In this document: positions 1 through 10,349 of the stretch, in pieces
Numbering within the stretch: position 1 is the stretch's first letter
Layout of the letters: each line of letters starts with the position of its first letter
Program-made: the position numbers and the translations under genes
The notes under the pieces: generated by a model
What the model was told of the DNA's origin: nothing
Databases searched by the model: none
The model's input: only the letters and a program-made list of their open reading frames with translations
NCBI GenBank assembly: GCA_021018995.1
Contig: CM037592.1
Location: forward strand, 79,425,301-79,489,300
Source of the DNA: Chloranthus sessilifolius
Taxonomy: Eukaryota > Streptophyta > Magnoliopsida > Chloranthales > Chloranthaceae
Direction of reading: 5' to 3'
DNA: 64,000 bases

Positions 1-62
1 GTTTTTTACACCCCTTTTCTGTATATCTGATCTGTGCAAAAAGTTATGTGTGCAAGAAGGAG

Positions 63-1660
63 TTAGCGACCCAGCTCGCGCTTCAAAGCACTAGTCTCAG
101 CATGAAGGTCATCTTCCCGGACATTCTGTTCCGTCAGCCAACGACCATGCAAGCTCTTGAACCTCTTCCGAGAAGAGTCAATGGCTCCAAAAGCAACGCT
201 CAGTGATCCCTTCAGATGGAGGACCTCACTCTCTGTTGCTTCTACTTTAACCTTTCATGTGTTAAAAGTTCATGCAAGATCCTTTTCTCGTCCACCAGTA
301 ACTCGATGCAGGCTCGGAGTGTTTTCTCTTTCTTTAACCAGGGGCCTCCAGTGTCAAAAATCTATGATAAATCTAGACCATCGGCAGCAGGCCGCTCAGT
401 CAACAGCCAGGCCTCGTACTCAGGAGAAGTCCTAACCAAGTCTCCCTGCTCCATATCACACATCAGTGTCGACTGGTGCGTCTCCCAAAGAGCAGCAATC
501 CGATCTATGTCCCTAAAGGACCCCCTAGAAAAGGTCAAATCACATAAAGGGGGTCTGGCCTTACAAGGCACCTGCTGAGGGTAGCCGAATTGACGCAACA
601 CTCGAAATGGGACGTAAAAGGTGCTGCCCATCAGTCCTAGGAGGGTGATGCCCTCGTGATCTCTACTACGAATTATCGGGAAGGTCCGGTCTAGCCAAGG
701 GAGCCTCCATGTCAGCTCAGCATCGATCAACCAAAGTTTTAGAGCTGATATATCGCCCTGGGGGAGCAGGTGGCATCGACCCAGAAAACATTGGACCACC
801 TCGCCTCGAGCAATATAAAAGCGGGGCACGGGCCCCAAAATAGCAAAATGCTCATCCAACCAGACCTAAAGCAACAAGGGGCATCCCCGAAGGCCCTCCA
901 CCTTACCCAAACCAAAGGAATCAAGGCATCGATACAGCTCGGTAAGCACTAAATGCATCATGGACTGGCCCGCCTCTAGCTCCACCAAAATATCACAAAC
1001 TGCCAATGAGAAGCTCTCTCCCCCGGTGAAGAAAAGGATTTCAGAGATGAGACCGAGCGTTAGAGCTTTCACGTTAAAAACAGTCCTTATTGGCAATTTT
1101 CAGAGGCTTTCGTCACCGAAAAGTTCTTTGAGGAATTTTAGCGAACACCTTATGGGCCCTCCAATAAGACTTTTCTTATACTCGAATTTCTTCAAACCGA
1201 GAGTAAGGTGAACGGATTTGGAATATCCCAGTCGAGGTGTGACTCTTGCAAGGCCCCTGTGAAGCTTCAAGCCAGACAGATTGGATAGCTCCTCAAGGGT
1301 TGGGGTTAGCTCTCGCTTCCCAAAATGAAATATGTGGAGATTCACATCCCAAAATGAAGTGACGGCATGAAGAAGTTCCCACCGAAGAGGAACCTCTAGG
1401 AAGGAAGGAAGGCGAGATAGCCCAAGGCGCTCAAAGTCGGCATGCTCACTCTCATTCAAGCTCCCAAACCAGGTCGTTAAAAATTTGGGCCCCAAACCCA
1501 ACAAGGGGAACAAATTGGCTCCGGGCCCTCCGCGTAAGGGAGGGCTGGAAAGCGGGTCCATGAACGTACAAGGATCTTTTGGGGAGATAAGAATCAATGT
1601 ATGATGATGGACCCGCCTTGAAAAAGTGGGGGCAAAAAAAGAACCAATCGAAGAGACCAA
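63..1660 (-). pseudogene. Accessory gene 2 of element A (DUF7745-like, antisense)
   Basis: This is an antisense reading block of about 500 codons, counterpart of 51014-52575 in element B. It starts with a short segment around the motif MDPL. A segment with the phrase RELTPTLEEL follows, then a hydrophobic helical part (near ISEILFFTGGE) and a part near EGITLLGLMGSTFYVP. These phrases resemble the plant DUF7745/plant-mobile-domain-related proteins; I recognise the family from memory only. The C-terminal part is charged and probably coiled. It is broken, about one or two breaks. Its start lies about 70 bases from a palindrome cluster and a TATA-like stretch. No biochemical function is known to me. 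Confidence 0.7.
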
Positions 1661-1697
1661 GTCAAAACAAAAGAGCTAACTTTTGGGATGACTCGGG

Positions 1698-1895
1698 CAT
1701 TTAAGGACCCACTGCCCCCCAGGTTAAACCTGGCGTAACTAATAGTTGCCCCAGTGCATTTTGACCCCTGACTTGCCTGGTGCAACTATTAGTTGCGCCA
1801 GAACAGATTGCCCCTTTTCTTGCCTGGCACAACTATTAGTTGCGCCAGAACAAATCAGCCGAGAGTCAAACTTGGCGCAACTAATAGTTGCGCCA
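1698..1895 (-). promoter_or_regulatory. Palindrome cluster and TATA-like site upstream of accessory gene 2 (A)
   Basis: Four copies of the family-A palindrome lie at 1729-1754, 1776-1801, 1823-1848 and 1871-1895. The ideal form is arm GGCGCAACTA, one central A or T, then the reverse complement of the arm, usually extended by CC-T outside. Single-base deviations occur in some arms. On the minus strand a TATA-like CCTTAAATG (1698-1706) lies between the cluster and the gene start, so the copies sit where upstream promoter elements would be. Spacing between copies is about 47 bases. Confidence 0.75.
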
Positions 1896-2280
1896 CACTC
1901 CGAGCTCCCCCTCTTCAGCCATTTCGGGACCTAACTTGGGGGACTTACACCCCTTTTGTTTGTCTACTTCACACACCCTGTTCATTTAACAACTAAGCAT
2001 TTGTTCTGTTTATTTACATACAGGACCGACCCTACATCAAGGCATGCAACCCAAGGGGGTCACTTTCCAAAGACAGTTTGGGCCAATACATCCTGCAGAG
2101 AAGTAGATTTGATACCAAGAAATCGGGGCATAAAATCAAAGCGAGACTATCTCCTAAATGAAAATAAAAATAAAATTTGTTTCCAAAGTACTACATCGAC
2201 CATTCCCCAAATTGTTTAAAACAGATCCAAATCAAATTCCAAAAAATACTGAGTTTTCCAAAAAAAAAGAAACTAATAGC

Positions 2281-5200
2281 CTATTCCTGGTTGGCGCCCT
2301 TTGACTTCTTGCGACGACGAGAAGAACTCTGAAAAGTCCACATGTCCCCCACCCTAGACCACGCCTGCGAGATCCTGATGAGCAAGGAGCGCGATTCCTT
2401 AGCACGAGCACACTGTAAAGCACAAACCAAAGTCAGGAGTCAGAATCAGTTAAAGGGCAAATGATGATAAAATTTATAAAGAGGAATAGAACAGCAGGGC
2501 ACTCACCGTCTCAACCTCCCTAAGCTCCACCAGGTGACGATGGTATGCCGCATACTCCATGGCTGAGTTGAAGTCCTATATTCAGAACAATGCAATATCA
2601 AAGGTCAGGACGACCCTAAAAGCATGTGCAGAAAGAAATCGAAATGAAAAGAGGTTGGGCCATCAAAGGACTTATCCCTGGGACCACCTCAGGAGGAGGA
2701 ACGCGAGCCGCTTCAGCAGAGAGTTGTGCCTGTCTATCTACATCAGCGCAGAGGCTCGAGAGGAAGCTATCATTAAGGCGCCGAAAGGTCCCATAGACTA
2801 CAGAGGGATCACCAATAGGGATACCAGCGTGAGAAGTCCCCGACGGACCAGCACCCGACGAGCCCTCACCCAAGGGACCCGCACCAGAGGGATCCACCCC
2901 CGACATACCAACCGCACTAGGTTCGCCTTCACCATTTGAATCATCCCCTGGGGTGAACTGTGAACAAGATAAAGATCCACTTAAAGGGGGCAAAAGCCAA
3001 ATAAAAGTAGAAAGGGAACTAATCCAAGCCAGGACAAATTACCTGACCAAGCGGGCCACCAAATGCCAGAAAATTAGCGCTGGGAACAAAGCGCAGCAGA
3101 ATGAACTGATGGGGCAAGCACTCGTACCAAAGGTGATAGTCCCCAGGCACGTGAAGGGCATGAGTAGGGAACCCATTATTGAAGAAGGCCGCTGTGAGCT
3201 CCTCAATACTGCTGAGAAGATACCAGACATCTGCCGGAGGGTCCACGGGAATGGCATAATAGCCCTGAAACTGATGCACCACTCGCTCTCCCAAATAATA
3301 AAATTTGGCCCACGCTTCGTAGGAGAACATGATGCGGCGATTATTGAATAAACCGGAGGATCTGCTCAAGTCAAAAAAGAGGAGAGAAACCAAGCAAGCA
3401 ACACCTCAGTTAAGAAAAATTCCAAGCTAAAAATGAACAAAGGTTGAGAAAAGAGGGGAGAGTTGTTACCTGCTCGGGGACCATCAAATCAAGTTGGGAC
3501 CATAGGCTCATTTCCAGGTGCTTTAGGCCCACATCACAGCATCAGGCCTGATGCCAGTTGCTGAGAAGAGGATAGGTGAGCGCCTTCGAGAAAAGGAGCG
3601 GGTGCCCGGGGTGGAAGTGGTGTTATCCCCACACCTAAAGAGACAAGCACAATAAGAACAGGTCGATAGCACATAAAGGACATGCAAAAAATGTATATGA
3701 TGTGGATGAGGGCAAAGGGATGAAGAATTACCTCCAGGACGACCCAAAAACCCATGGCAGACTTCGAGTCCCAGGTCGTAACCCGAGACAAATTATACAT
3801 CAGCCACGTGTACCCTGCTCCACCCCAGTCATGCCTAGGGACGTCACCCCAATTGTCCATCACGCTCAATAGGGCCAAGCTGACTCGGCCCCAGTTGGCA
3901 TTAGTGAGGAGGGTCTTGCCCAGCAAGAGTAGGAGCATGATACGAGCTAAGACGATTGCCCGCTCTGGCGCGATGTAGAGCACCCTATCTGGCTAACCCA
4001 AGTCCACCAACTCATCAGCAGAAAAAAGGGAGGTCAGCCAGGACATCTTGACCTCTGTGCCATGAGTCTGCCCGCGAGGAGGATAGGCCCCAATCAGTCA
4101 AATAATGTCCTCCCGACTCGGTACTGCCAGATCGGATATCTGTATCCCCCCAATCCTGATACCGATAATCATGGCCCAATCGACGGGCGTCAACGTCATC
4201 TTGGCGGCATGTGGAATGTCATGGTCTCAGGGTGGAACCTCTTAATCAGGGCCTTCAAATAGGCAGCGTCAGCCCTCATAGCGGGACAAGATAGGAACTC
4301 CCCAAAGCCCACCTGCTCCAACAAGACCTTCATCACGGGGGAAACATAGAGGTAGAACTCGTGAAAGTCGAGCCACCCCCCACGGAATACAATATTGGGC
4401 AAGTTCTACACCCAAAGAAAATGCACATCAGATTAAAGAAGCAAAAAAGGAAAGAGTGCATAATGGAAATAAATTGAACCTTTCGCTTACCTTGCCCGCT
4501 ATCCCAAAGTTTGAAATGTGAGTATGGTGCTGGTGAAGGAGGCCGACCCAGGCGGCCTCAACCTGTATCTCGAGCCATGGGCCCGCTCTCCGTTCCACCC
4601 AGACAAACTCCTCCCCTCGCGGGCCACGAATAATCTTGGGTCCCTCCCCGAGGCCCTCCTCGGGAATGTGCTCATCACCACCTAATATACTGGGGCAACA
4701 AGGCAATCACAGCTGGTCAAGTACAAAGGTACATGCACAACTTTGTTCTTTCAAAAACAACAAAAAGAAACCTTTTTACTTTACTTTGTTCTTTCTTTCA
4801 AAAAAAAAAAACAAAAAAAACAAAAACAAAACAAAAACAACACAAAAAAACCCTTTACTTTACTTTGTTTCTTTCTTTAAAAAAAAAATAAAAAAACAAA
4901 AAAACAAAAAAACAATAAAAACAACACAAAAAAACCCCTTTACTTTGCTTTGATCTTTCAAAAAAAAAAAAAAAAAAAAAAAAACCCTTTACTTTGTTTA
5001 AACGAAAAAGGGGAAGAAGAAATAAGAAAAGCAAAAAAAAAAAACCTTTACGTTTCAAAATTTTTTAAAAAAAATCCCTTTCTTCTAGGCTCCTAAAAAT
5101 CGAAAAAACCAAAAAAAAAAGGAGAAGCCTTTCATTTATAAACAAAACCACAAAAATCCTTACTATTAGAAAAACAAAAAAACAACCACAAAAATAATAA

Positions 5201-5760
5201 TAATAATGCCTTAGTTGTTTTTTTTCCAAAATCTCCTAATTCCAAAGGAAGTCAAAAACCATTCCTTTAATTTTCAAAATAAGAGATCGAAAATCCCTTC
5301 TTCTTTCTAATTTAGCGTTCAAAAATAAAAAGAAAAGACCAAATATCCAATATATGCAAAATAAAAACATACAAAAAAAAGAAGAAAAAGAAAAGATAAT
5401 AACAAAAATAAAGTCCATTCTATATACACAAATAAAAACAAACAAACAAAAAATATATATATATATATACATTAGGCACCAACAAATTTCACAAAATAAC
5501 AAAAATAGGGCACCATTCATGAAAAATTGCCAACAAATCATCAATAAACAGGCATACAATGGAGATAAACCATTATCCATCAAAGAATGCAAGATCATAG
5601 CAATATTTACAAGAAAAAAGCAAGAGAAATTAAAGGAAGTTTTAATGGTTACCCTTTGAAAGAGGATGGGTTTCTGATCTAGCGTAATCCGGCGCTCGAT
5701 CCACACAAGCAGGGCAACGGCAATGAGGCACGCAAAGAGGCAATGAAAGAAAACCCTAGG
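2281..5760 (-). pseudogene. Accessory gene 1 of element A (plant mobile domain-like, multi-block, antisense)
   Basis: This antisense gene has several coding blocks separated by short gaps with GT-AG type borders. The blocks lie at about 4495-4710, 3735-4400, 3470-3610, 3040-3400, 2670-2960, 2500-2575 and 2281-2415. A probable leader exon lies near 5650-5760, before a T-rich (sense-strand) gap. The 4196-4402 block (FRGGWLDF, RFHPETMTFHM) and the 3534-3983 block (LLLLGKTLLTN, DWGGAGYTWLM, GFWVVLE) match the plant mobile domain (aminotransferase-like, PF10536 type). The end is basic (RRRKKSKG), a possible nuclear signal. The same block order occurs in element B at 53232-55541. It appears broken about two or three times. 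The role in the element is unknown. Confidence 0.7.
4740..5240. repeat. A-rich low-complexity stretch (leader gap of accessory gene 1, A)
   Basis: Long runs of A interrupted by short CTTTACTTTG blocks. On the sense strand of accessory gene 1 this is a pyrimidine-rich stretch between the probable leader exon and the first coding block, as expected of a plant intron. Element B has a comparable A-rich stretch at the same place (55580-56380). Predicted peptides here are low complexity. Confidence 0.75.
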
Positions 5761-5837
5761 AAGAAGTGGTTTTCGGTTTCAAAGAAGGAGGGGGAGAAAA
5801 TTTTGAGATAAAGCCCCCCAGCCCAAACTCGGGCTGT

Positions 5838-5978
5838 TTAAATTCCCCAGCCAAGCCTGGCGCAACTAATAGTTACGCCAGGCGACTTTTGGCCCTCCTT
5901 TTGCTTGGCACAACTAATAGTTGCGCCAGGCTATTTTGAGGCCCCTAGTGGCCTGGCGCAACTATTAGTTGCGCCAGG
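5838..5978 (-). promoter_or_regulatory. Palindrome cluster and TATA-like site upstream of accessory gene 1 (A)
   Basis: Three copies of the family-A palindrome lie at 5856-5882, 5904-5930 and 5952-5978, with 48-base spacing between starts. The third is a perfect inverted repeat around a central T. A TATA-like TTTAAA (about 5838-5844) followed on the minus strand by CAGCCCGAG lies between the cluster and the gene. Element B has a similar TTTTAAAACTGCCC-type stretch at the equivalent place. Confidence 0.75.
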
Positions 5979-6185
5979 TACTTAGGCCGGATCTTGGGCC
6001 TGGTGCGGGCCAGATAGGAGGGCTGGTTCCCCACTTCCTCCTTATTTGTTTGTTTTATCACCCCCGGCAGATGCCCACGCTCCCGGAACAACATTTCAAT
6101 CATCCACTGACTTGCCGAGAAAGCCGTGCTAAAATAAAGGCGGACCGAGGTAGATGAGCGCCTCGATCCTACACCAGAAATATAA

Positions 6186-6520
6186 AAAGTCCAAAAAAGA
6201 GAAAAAAAATCCCCATAGAGAAGCTTCAAAATCCAAAAAAAAATCACATAAAATAATAGCTTCAAAATCCCAAAAAATTCATATAAAATAATAGCTTTAA
6301 AATCCCAAAAAAAATCCCCATAGAGAAGCTTCAAAATCCCAAAAAAATTAACATAAAATAATAGCTTCAAAATCCCAAAAAATTCACATAAAATAATAGC
6401 TTCAAAATCCCAAAAAAATCCCCATAGAGAAGCTTCAAAATCCCAAAAAAATTCACATAAAATAATAGCTTCAAAATTCTAAAAAAAATCACATAAAATA
6501 GTTTGAAAATCCAAAAAATA
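6186..6520. repeat. AT-rich tandem repeat of element A
   Basis: About ten imperfect units of roughly 35 bases. They are built from the phrases AATAGCTTCAAAATCCC, AAAAAAATTCACATAAAAT and ATCCCCATAGAGAAGCTTC. Two unit types (CACATAAAATAATAGC and CCCCATAGAGAAGC) are interspersed irregularly. It lies between the accessory gene 1 promoter and the 3' tail. I see no coding potential beyond repeat-derived frames. Confidence 0.85.
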
Positions 6521-7783
6521 GATCGGAAACAGATCTGTATTCCCCGCGGAGATGCACATGCATGTTCTGATGCAGTAAAATGTCGATATTTTATCAGCAA
6601 CACCACTGTGCTATAATAACGTCCTAAGTCTAAGGCACGCCTTGGATTCTGGATCCTTCTTCAAGGAAGGAGCAACGGTGTCAATCCCTGTCAAACAGTC
6701 AATGTTTCGATCGAGTCAACTCCACTGCTAAATCTTTTGAGCGATGAGCGCTCTGTTTTGGATTCGTGTGACCTTAAGTTGTCTTAAAAGGTCAATCGTT
6801 AGTTGAGACCAACCTGTTGAGAATGAGATTATGTGTCAATCAAACTATGTGCAACCATACATTCAAAAGGGATCATTTCCCTTTTTTTATTTTCTGCTGG
6901 CTTAAAACCTGTATGGGCAGCGGTATCCCTGTAAAGTGTACGCCATGCGTCTGGATATCTGTATGATGGTCGTTTGTCCCCACAAATTGTACCCGGGCGG
7001 GTCCAGGTCAGGGCTTTCATCACCTTTGTTGTTGCTTATTGCCCCTGATGGGTGCATGATTATGCATAGTTAATTGATGTTTATGATCATTGTCGGCGAA
7101 AGTCAGGATTGGATGCCCCTTTTTGGGAGGTGCCCAATGTTTGGCTAGATCTATTTAAGAAAGTCGAAACTGGATACTCTAGGTCATGCTGAGCTGAGGC
7201 ATGCTTTTCAAAAAATGGCACGTACTCCTAAAAAGCGTTGTGACATCTATTCACTTCGCTCAGGTGATCATGCTAAATAAACTTCGGGATTGATGGGTTC
7301 GCCCAAAGATCTCGAACCCTGCTTTCAGCAGGGGCACCCGCGAATAATCCAATGAGGTCGTCGAATGCCTTGTAGGATTGGACGCAAACTGTGGAGTCTT
7401 GCGTGTGTTTACTTCGCGCCTATCTTTGAATGTGGGACGATCACACCTCTTACTTACGAAGCTGTTGCATTCAGAATGAATCTTGAACATCAATCACCTT
7501 CAAATCATCTCGAGAAGTGGACATTTTTCCCGACTAACGGGCTTTTCCAACTCGAGAGGTGAACATTTTTCCCAGCTATTGGGCTTTTGCAACTCATTCC
7601 ACCTCGGTTATGCCCAGTAATGTCAATAAGCACTTGGGAACCGATTACCTCGAGAAACGAATGATTAGCCTGGCACCCCAGTGCTTTCGTTTTGTCACCA
7701 TGTTACTCACTCGATGTTTGTAGTTAGTTTCAAATACAACAGACCCATCAGTAATGCCTTGGGCCTCTTCGGATGTCTCTTTT
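6521..7783 (+). other. Non-coding 3' tail of element A
   Basis: I see no credible gene here. The segment from about 6810 to 7783 is recognisably related to 57700-58811 in element B. Shared phrases include CAAACTATGTGCAA, GGCTTAAAAC, GCTTATCGCCCCTGATGGGTG-like text and GTTATGCCCAGTAATGTC. Such conservation between two diverged elements suggests a role in the RNA genome rather than in protein coding, but this is inference. Confidence 0.65.
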
Positions 7784-7828
7784 CTTTGGCATACGATCAC
7801 TAGTGATCGGATACCAAAGAGGAGCATC
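7784..7828 (+). promoter_or_regulatory. 36-base stem-loop and polypurine tract before the 3' LTR (A)
   Basis: Bases 7784-7819 form a near-perfect inverted repeat: CTTTGGCATACGATCACT pairs with AGTGATCGGATACCAAAG, with only two mismatched pairs. It runs directly into a purine stretch (CCAAAGAGGAGCATC) ending at the LTR start. Purine stretches here prime plus-strand DNA synthesis in LTR elements. The same arrangement occurs in element B at 58812-58856. Confidence 0.85.
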
Positions 7829-8229
7829 TGTAGACACCCAAATTTGGCCCAAGGCCCGATCGAAACACCTTTCGAGAGAGGTGTAATTCTGAGCTTCTGA
7901 TGGCATGTATGAAACCCTTAGAAATTACCAAAAACCCTTAAGAATCACCCTAGATCCCTTAAGAACCTACCCCGAACCTTTAGAAATCAATTTCGACCCT
8001 TAGAACCCATTCCGAACCCTAAACCTAACCTTCCCGGGCAATGTATGAAGAGTGGTGCACCAGGACTAGCTGAGGTCTTTTACTAATATCAAATCATATA
8101 CCATTGAAAAGATGACTTCTCTAGCTTCTCAATGGTCCAAGAATCGCCCCAATCGAAGGTATACATCAAAAGATATGGCAAACCGAGCCTGGAGGGCATG
8201 AATGTGAAGTCATGTGGGCCCCTTAGGGA

Positions 8230-8439
8230 CTTGGCACAACTAATAGTTGCGCCAGCATTAAACTTTGCTTGGCGCAACTAATAGTTGCGCCAGGCCATTT
8301 TTCCCTTATTTTAAGCCTGGCGTAACTAATAGTTGCGCCAGATTCAAAAGTGAGCCCCATCCTCGCGAGCTGACTTCTAGGCACTATACATTACTGTTTT
8401 ATTGTACATTTACCTGGCACAACTAATAGTTGCGCCAAG
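8230..8439 (+). promoter_or_regulatory. Palindrome cluster in the U3 of the A LTR
   Basis: Four copies of the family-A palindrome lie at 8230-8255, 8268-8294, 8316-8341 and 8413-8439. They are the same unit seen near both accessory genes of this element. They lie about 280-490 bases upstream of the LTR TATA box. Confidence 0.85.
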
Positions 8440-8720
8440 CATATGAACAGTAATTGTTGGGATTTGCCCCAAATTTCATGTTTGGGGTTTGACTTGTTGA
8501 CCACCTTAACCTTTGGGGTGTGTTTTGCTAGTTCTGTTGCACCCTTTTGAAGCCTATTTGCACCCCTTTAAGTGGCTTAAGGCCTCACCCCATCATCCAC
8601 CATTGGAGGACCTTCTCACACATTTCAAGGCTCTAAAAACCCTAGGAATCCTTAAATGTGAGATTACCTAATTGCTAAATCCATTTAGCTCTTAAGTGAT
8701 CTCCTAATCCACTCATTTCC

Positions 8721-8730
8721 TATAAATAGA
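8721..8730 (+). promoter_or_regulatory. TATA box of the A LTR
   Basis: TATAAATAGA followed by GCCCCCCTCC. Both B LTRs have the same kind of box followed by a C-rich stretch, and the C/E LTR-like block has it on the minus strand. Transcription of the element probably starts about 30 bases downstream. Confidence 0.8.
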
Positions 8731-9456
8731 GCCCCCCTCCCCTTGGTTTAAGGGTTGAGAATTTTGCTTAAGAGAGAAAGAGCTCCACGTGAGAAGTTCT
8801 TCCTCCCTTTGGTGCACTATTTTCACCTAAAATCCAGAATTCAAAAACCCTTCCCAAGCTTTCTCTTACACCCAAAACCCTTAGCCCAGGTGTGTGTGAT
8901 CCCCTAGCCTCTCTTCTCCATCTCCTAGCTAGTAGGCCTTAGTGGTTAGAACCCCTTTTTCCACCATTCAAGCCTCCAAAAGCTCATCAAAAGCAAGCCA
9001 AGCAAGGCTCCTCTATCGTGCTGCAAGGGCCCGAGGGCTCTGGTTCTCCCCTTTCTTCTCCTATCTCTTTCTAGCTCTCTCCATCCTCCCATTTGTGTCG
9101 TTACGCCGCCGACTTTTCGGTAGGAACGGAGGGGCACAAATAGGATTCTAAGCCCTTTTGGGCAAGAGAAAGCTATTTTCTTTTCTTTTACTTTATTTTA
9201 TTTTTGGCCATTAGTAGAGACCGCGTTAAGCGGGTTGATCGGGTGCCCAACAACTTTCCGATCAATAACCGAAACCCCTACTTAAGAGCCTTTGATGCGG
9301 ACCGGATTCAGAGTCATATTTTTAGCACTTAGGTGCTCATAAAAATGAACTAGGTATCCCGGGACACCGAAAGCTCCGGGTGGCGACTCTATATTTTTCG
9401 TTAGAGAGTGCATCGTCGTGATGAGATCATCTCGATTCTCATGGTTGGTCTCTACA

Positions 9457-10349
9457 GCAGCCAGCAGAGAAGATTGTCAATCAAGGCATCTAGTATCTCT
9501 GAGAGTGCTAAGCAGACTACTATTCTCAAGACCCAATAAGGTCAAAGGTTTAAATGCAACCTGAATGCATCCTAAATATAGGAAGTTAAAGCGATGAAGA
9601 TCATGCAATAAATCTTTATTCGAAAGTAATTGAAAACCTTCATTTTAGCTTTCTTTATTAATTCTGAGAGTTTGCTCAGTAGTTTTGATGGACATGCCGG
9701 TAGACTAATCTTTCCATCCATATTGGTAAATTATTTTTAAATTAATGGAAAGAATTATCTATTTATTCAATTGGTTTTGTTGGTCATCAATTTTAGACCA
9801 TTTGTCTAATTATTTGTTTTTGATTGATTTTTTGGTTAAGAAATTAAAAAGAGACATTAAATTTTTTTTTTTTTTTTTTAATTAAAACAGTGAAAAAGAA
9901 AGGCTAAAAGAGAGCTTTGGTGAAAACCAATAAGACTGTCATTACATATAAGAATAGTAATGTTGAAATAGTTTTACTATAGTGAATAGTGATTCAAAAT
10001 ACTATTCATCAGCATAGTAAAATACTATTTACCTTCTTCTCCATAAGTTTTAATGAACTTCTTATATAAATCAGTTTAGATTTACTACTAAATTGCTTGT
10101 TGAAAATTGCGTTCGTCCACGATTATCTTTTACAGGGAAAAAGTCGGCAATAACGCAATCACTGCAATAATGCCTAGTCATCCTAATGCAACTTCCCACG
10201 CAACAACCAGCATAGTAGTAAATCTAACCTAACCATTATAAGTCATCCATTACAACTTCTAAAAAAGAAGATGAACAGTAATTCATATGCCCTTTAACAG
10301 GGCTCCTAACCACTATTTACTACCTCTCAAGATTCCAACACTAACCACC
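9457..10349. other. Unassigned AT-rich segment
   Basis: No gene, LTR or clear repeat is recognised. It was continuous with 23657 onwards before element D inserted, because D has target duplications at both ends. It may be the 3' tail of element C or older intergenic DNA. It holds a poly-T run near 9868 and several AT-rich stretches. Confidence 0.5.
10345..10349. repeat. Target-site duplication of D, left copy
   Basis: CCACC, identical to 23652-23656 on the other side of element D. Five bases is the usual duplication for Ty3/gypsy integrases. Confidence 0.9.

Larger units (their letters stand above)
1..9456 (+). mobile_element. Element A: 3' part of a large Tat-like Ty3/gypsy LTR retrotransposon
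   Basis: Only the 3' portion lies in the window; gag and pol would be to the left. The assignment rests on close parallels with the complete element B (37235-60456): two antisense accessory genes in the same order, a related non-coding tail, the same stem-loop and polypurine tract, and an LTR starting TGTAGACACCC. Reading rightwards the parts are accessory gene 2 (antisense), a palindrome cluster, accessory gene 1 (antisense), a second palindrome cluster, a tandem repeat, the tail and the 3' LTR. The target duplication cannot be checked because the 5' end is outside. The coding parts look broken a few times each. The lineage is inferred from B. Confidence 0.85.
7829..9456 (+). repeat. 3' LTR of element A (1628 bp)
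   Basis: It starts TGTAGACACCC directly after the purine tract and ends TCTCTACA, so TGTAGA/TCTACA close the LTR as a short inverted repeat. U3 carries four palindromes (8230-8439) and a TATA box (8721-8730). The downstream part (about 8950-9420) resembles the LTRs of element B, including the phrases CGGGTGCC, AGCTCCGGGTGGCGACTCTA and GAGTGCATCG. Much of U3 has diverged from B while R/U5 is similar. The short open frame at 8942-9151 is not treated as a gene. Confidence 0.9.

Noticed and set aside
1729-1895. Palindrome clusters as a CRISPR array
   Set aside because: Plant retrotransposon context, palindromic units without unique equal-length spacers, and no cas genes.
4855-5058. Lysine/phenylalanine-rich open frames in A-rich DNA
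   Set aside because: Pure low complexity; the frames exist because A/T runs lack stops on one strand.
7911-8030. Telomere-like AACCCTTAGAA / CCCTAAACC words in the LTRs
   Set aside because: They are imperfect, spaced at about 20 bases and shared by LTR copies, so they are LTR sequence rather than an interstitial telomere array.
8942-9151. Small open frame in the A LTR
   Set aside because: Same position as the B LTR frame but a different reading; looks like chance openness.
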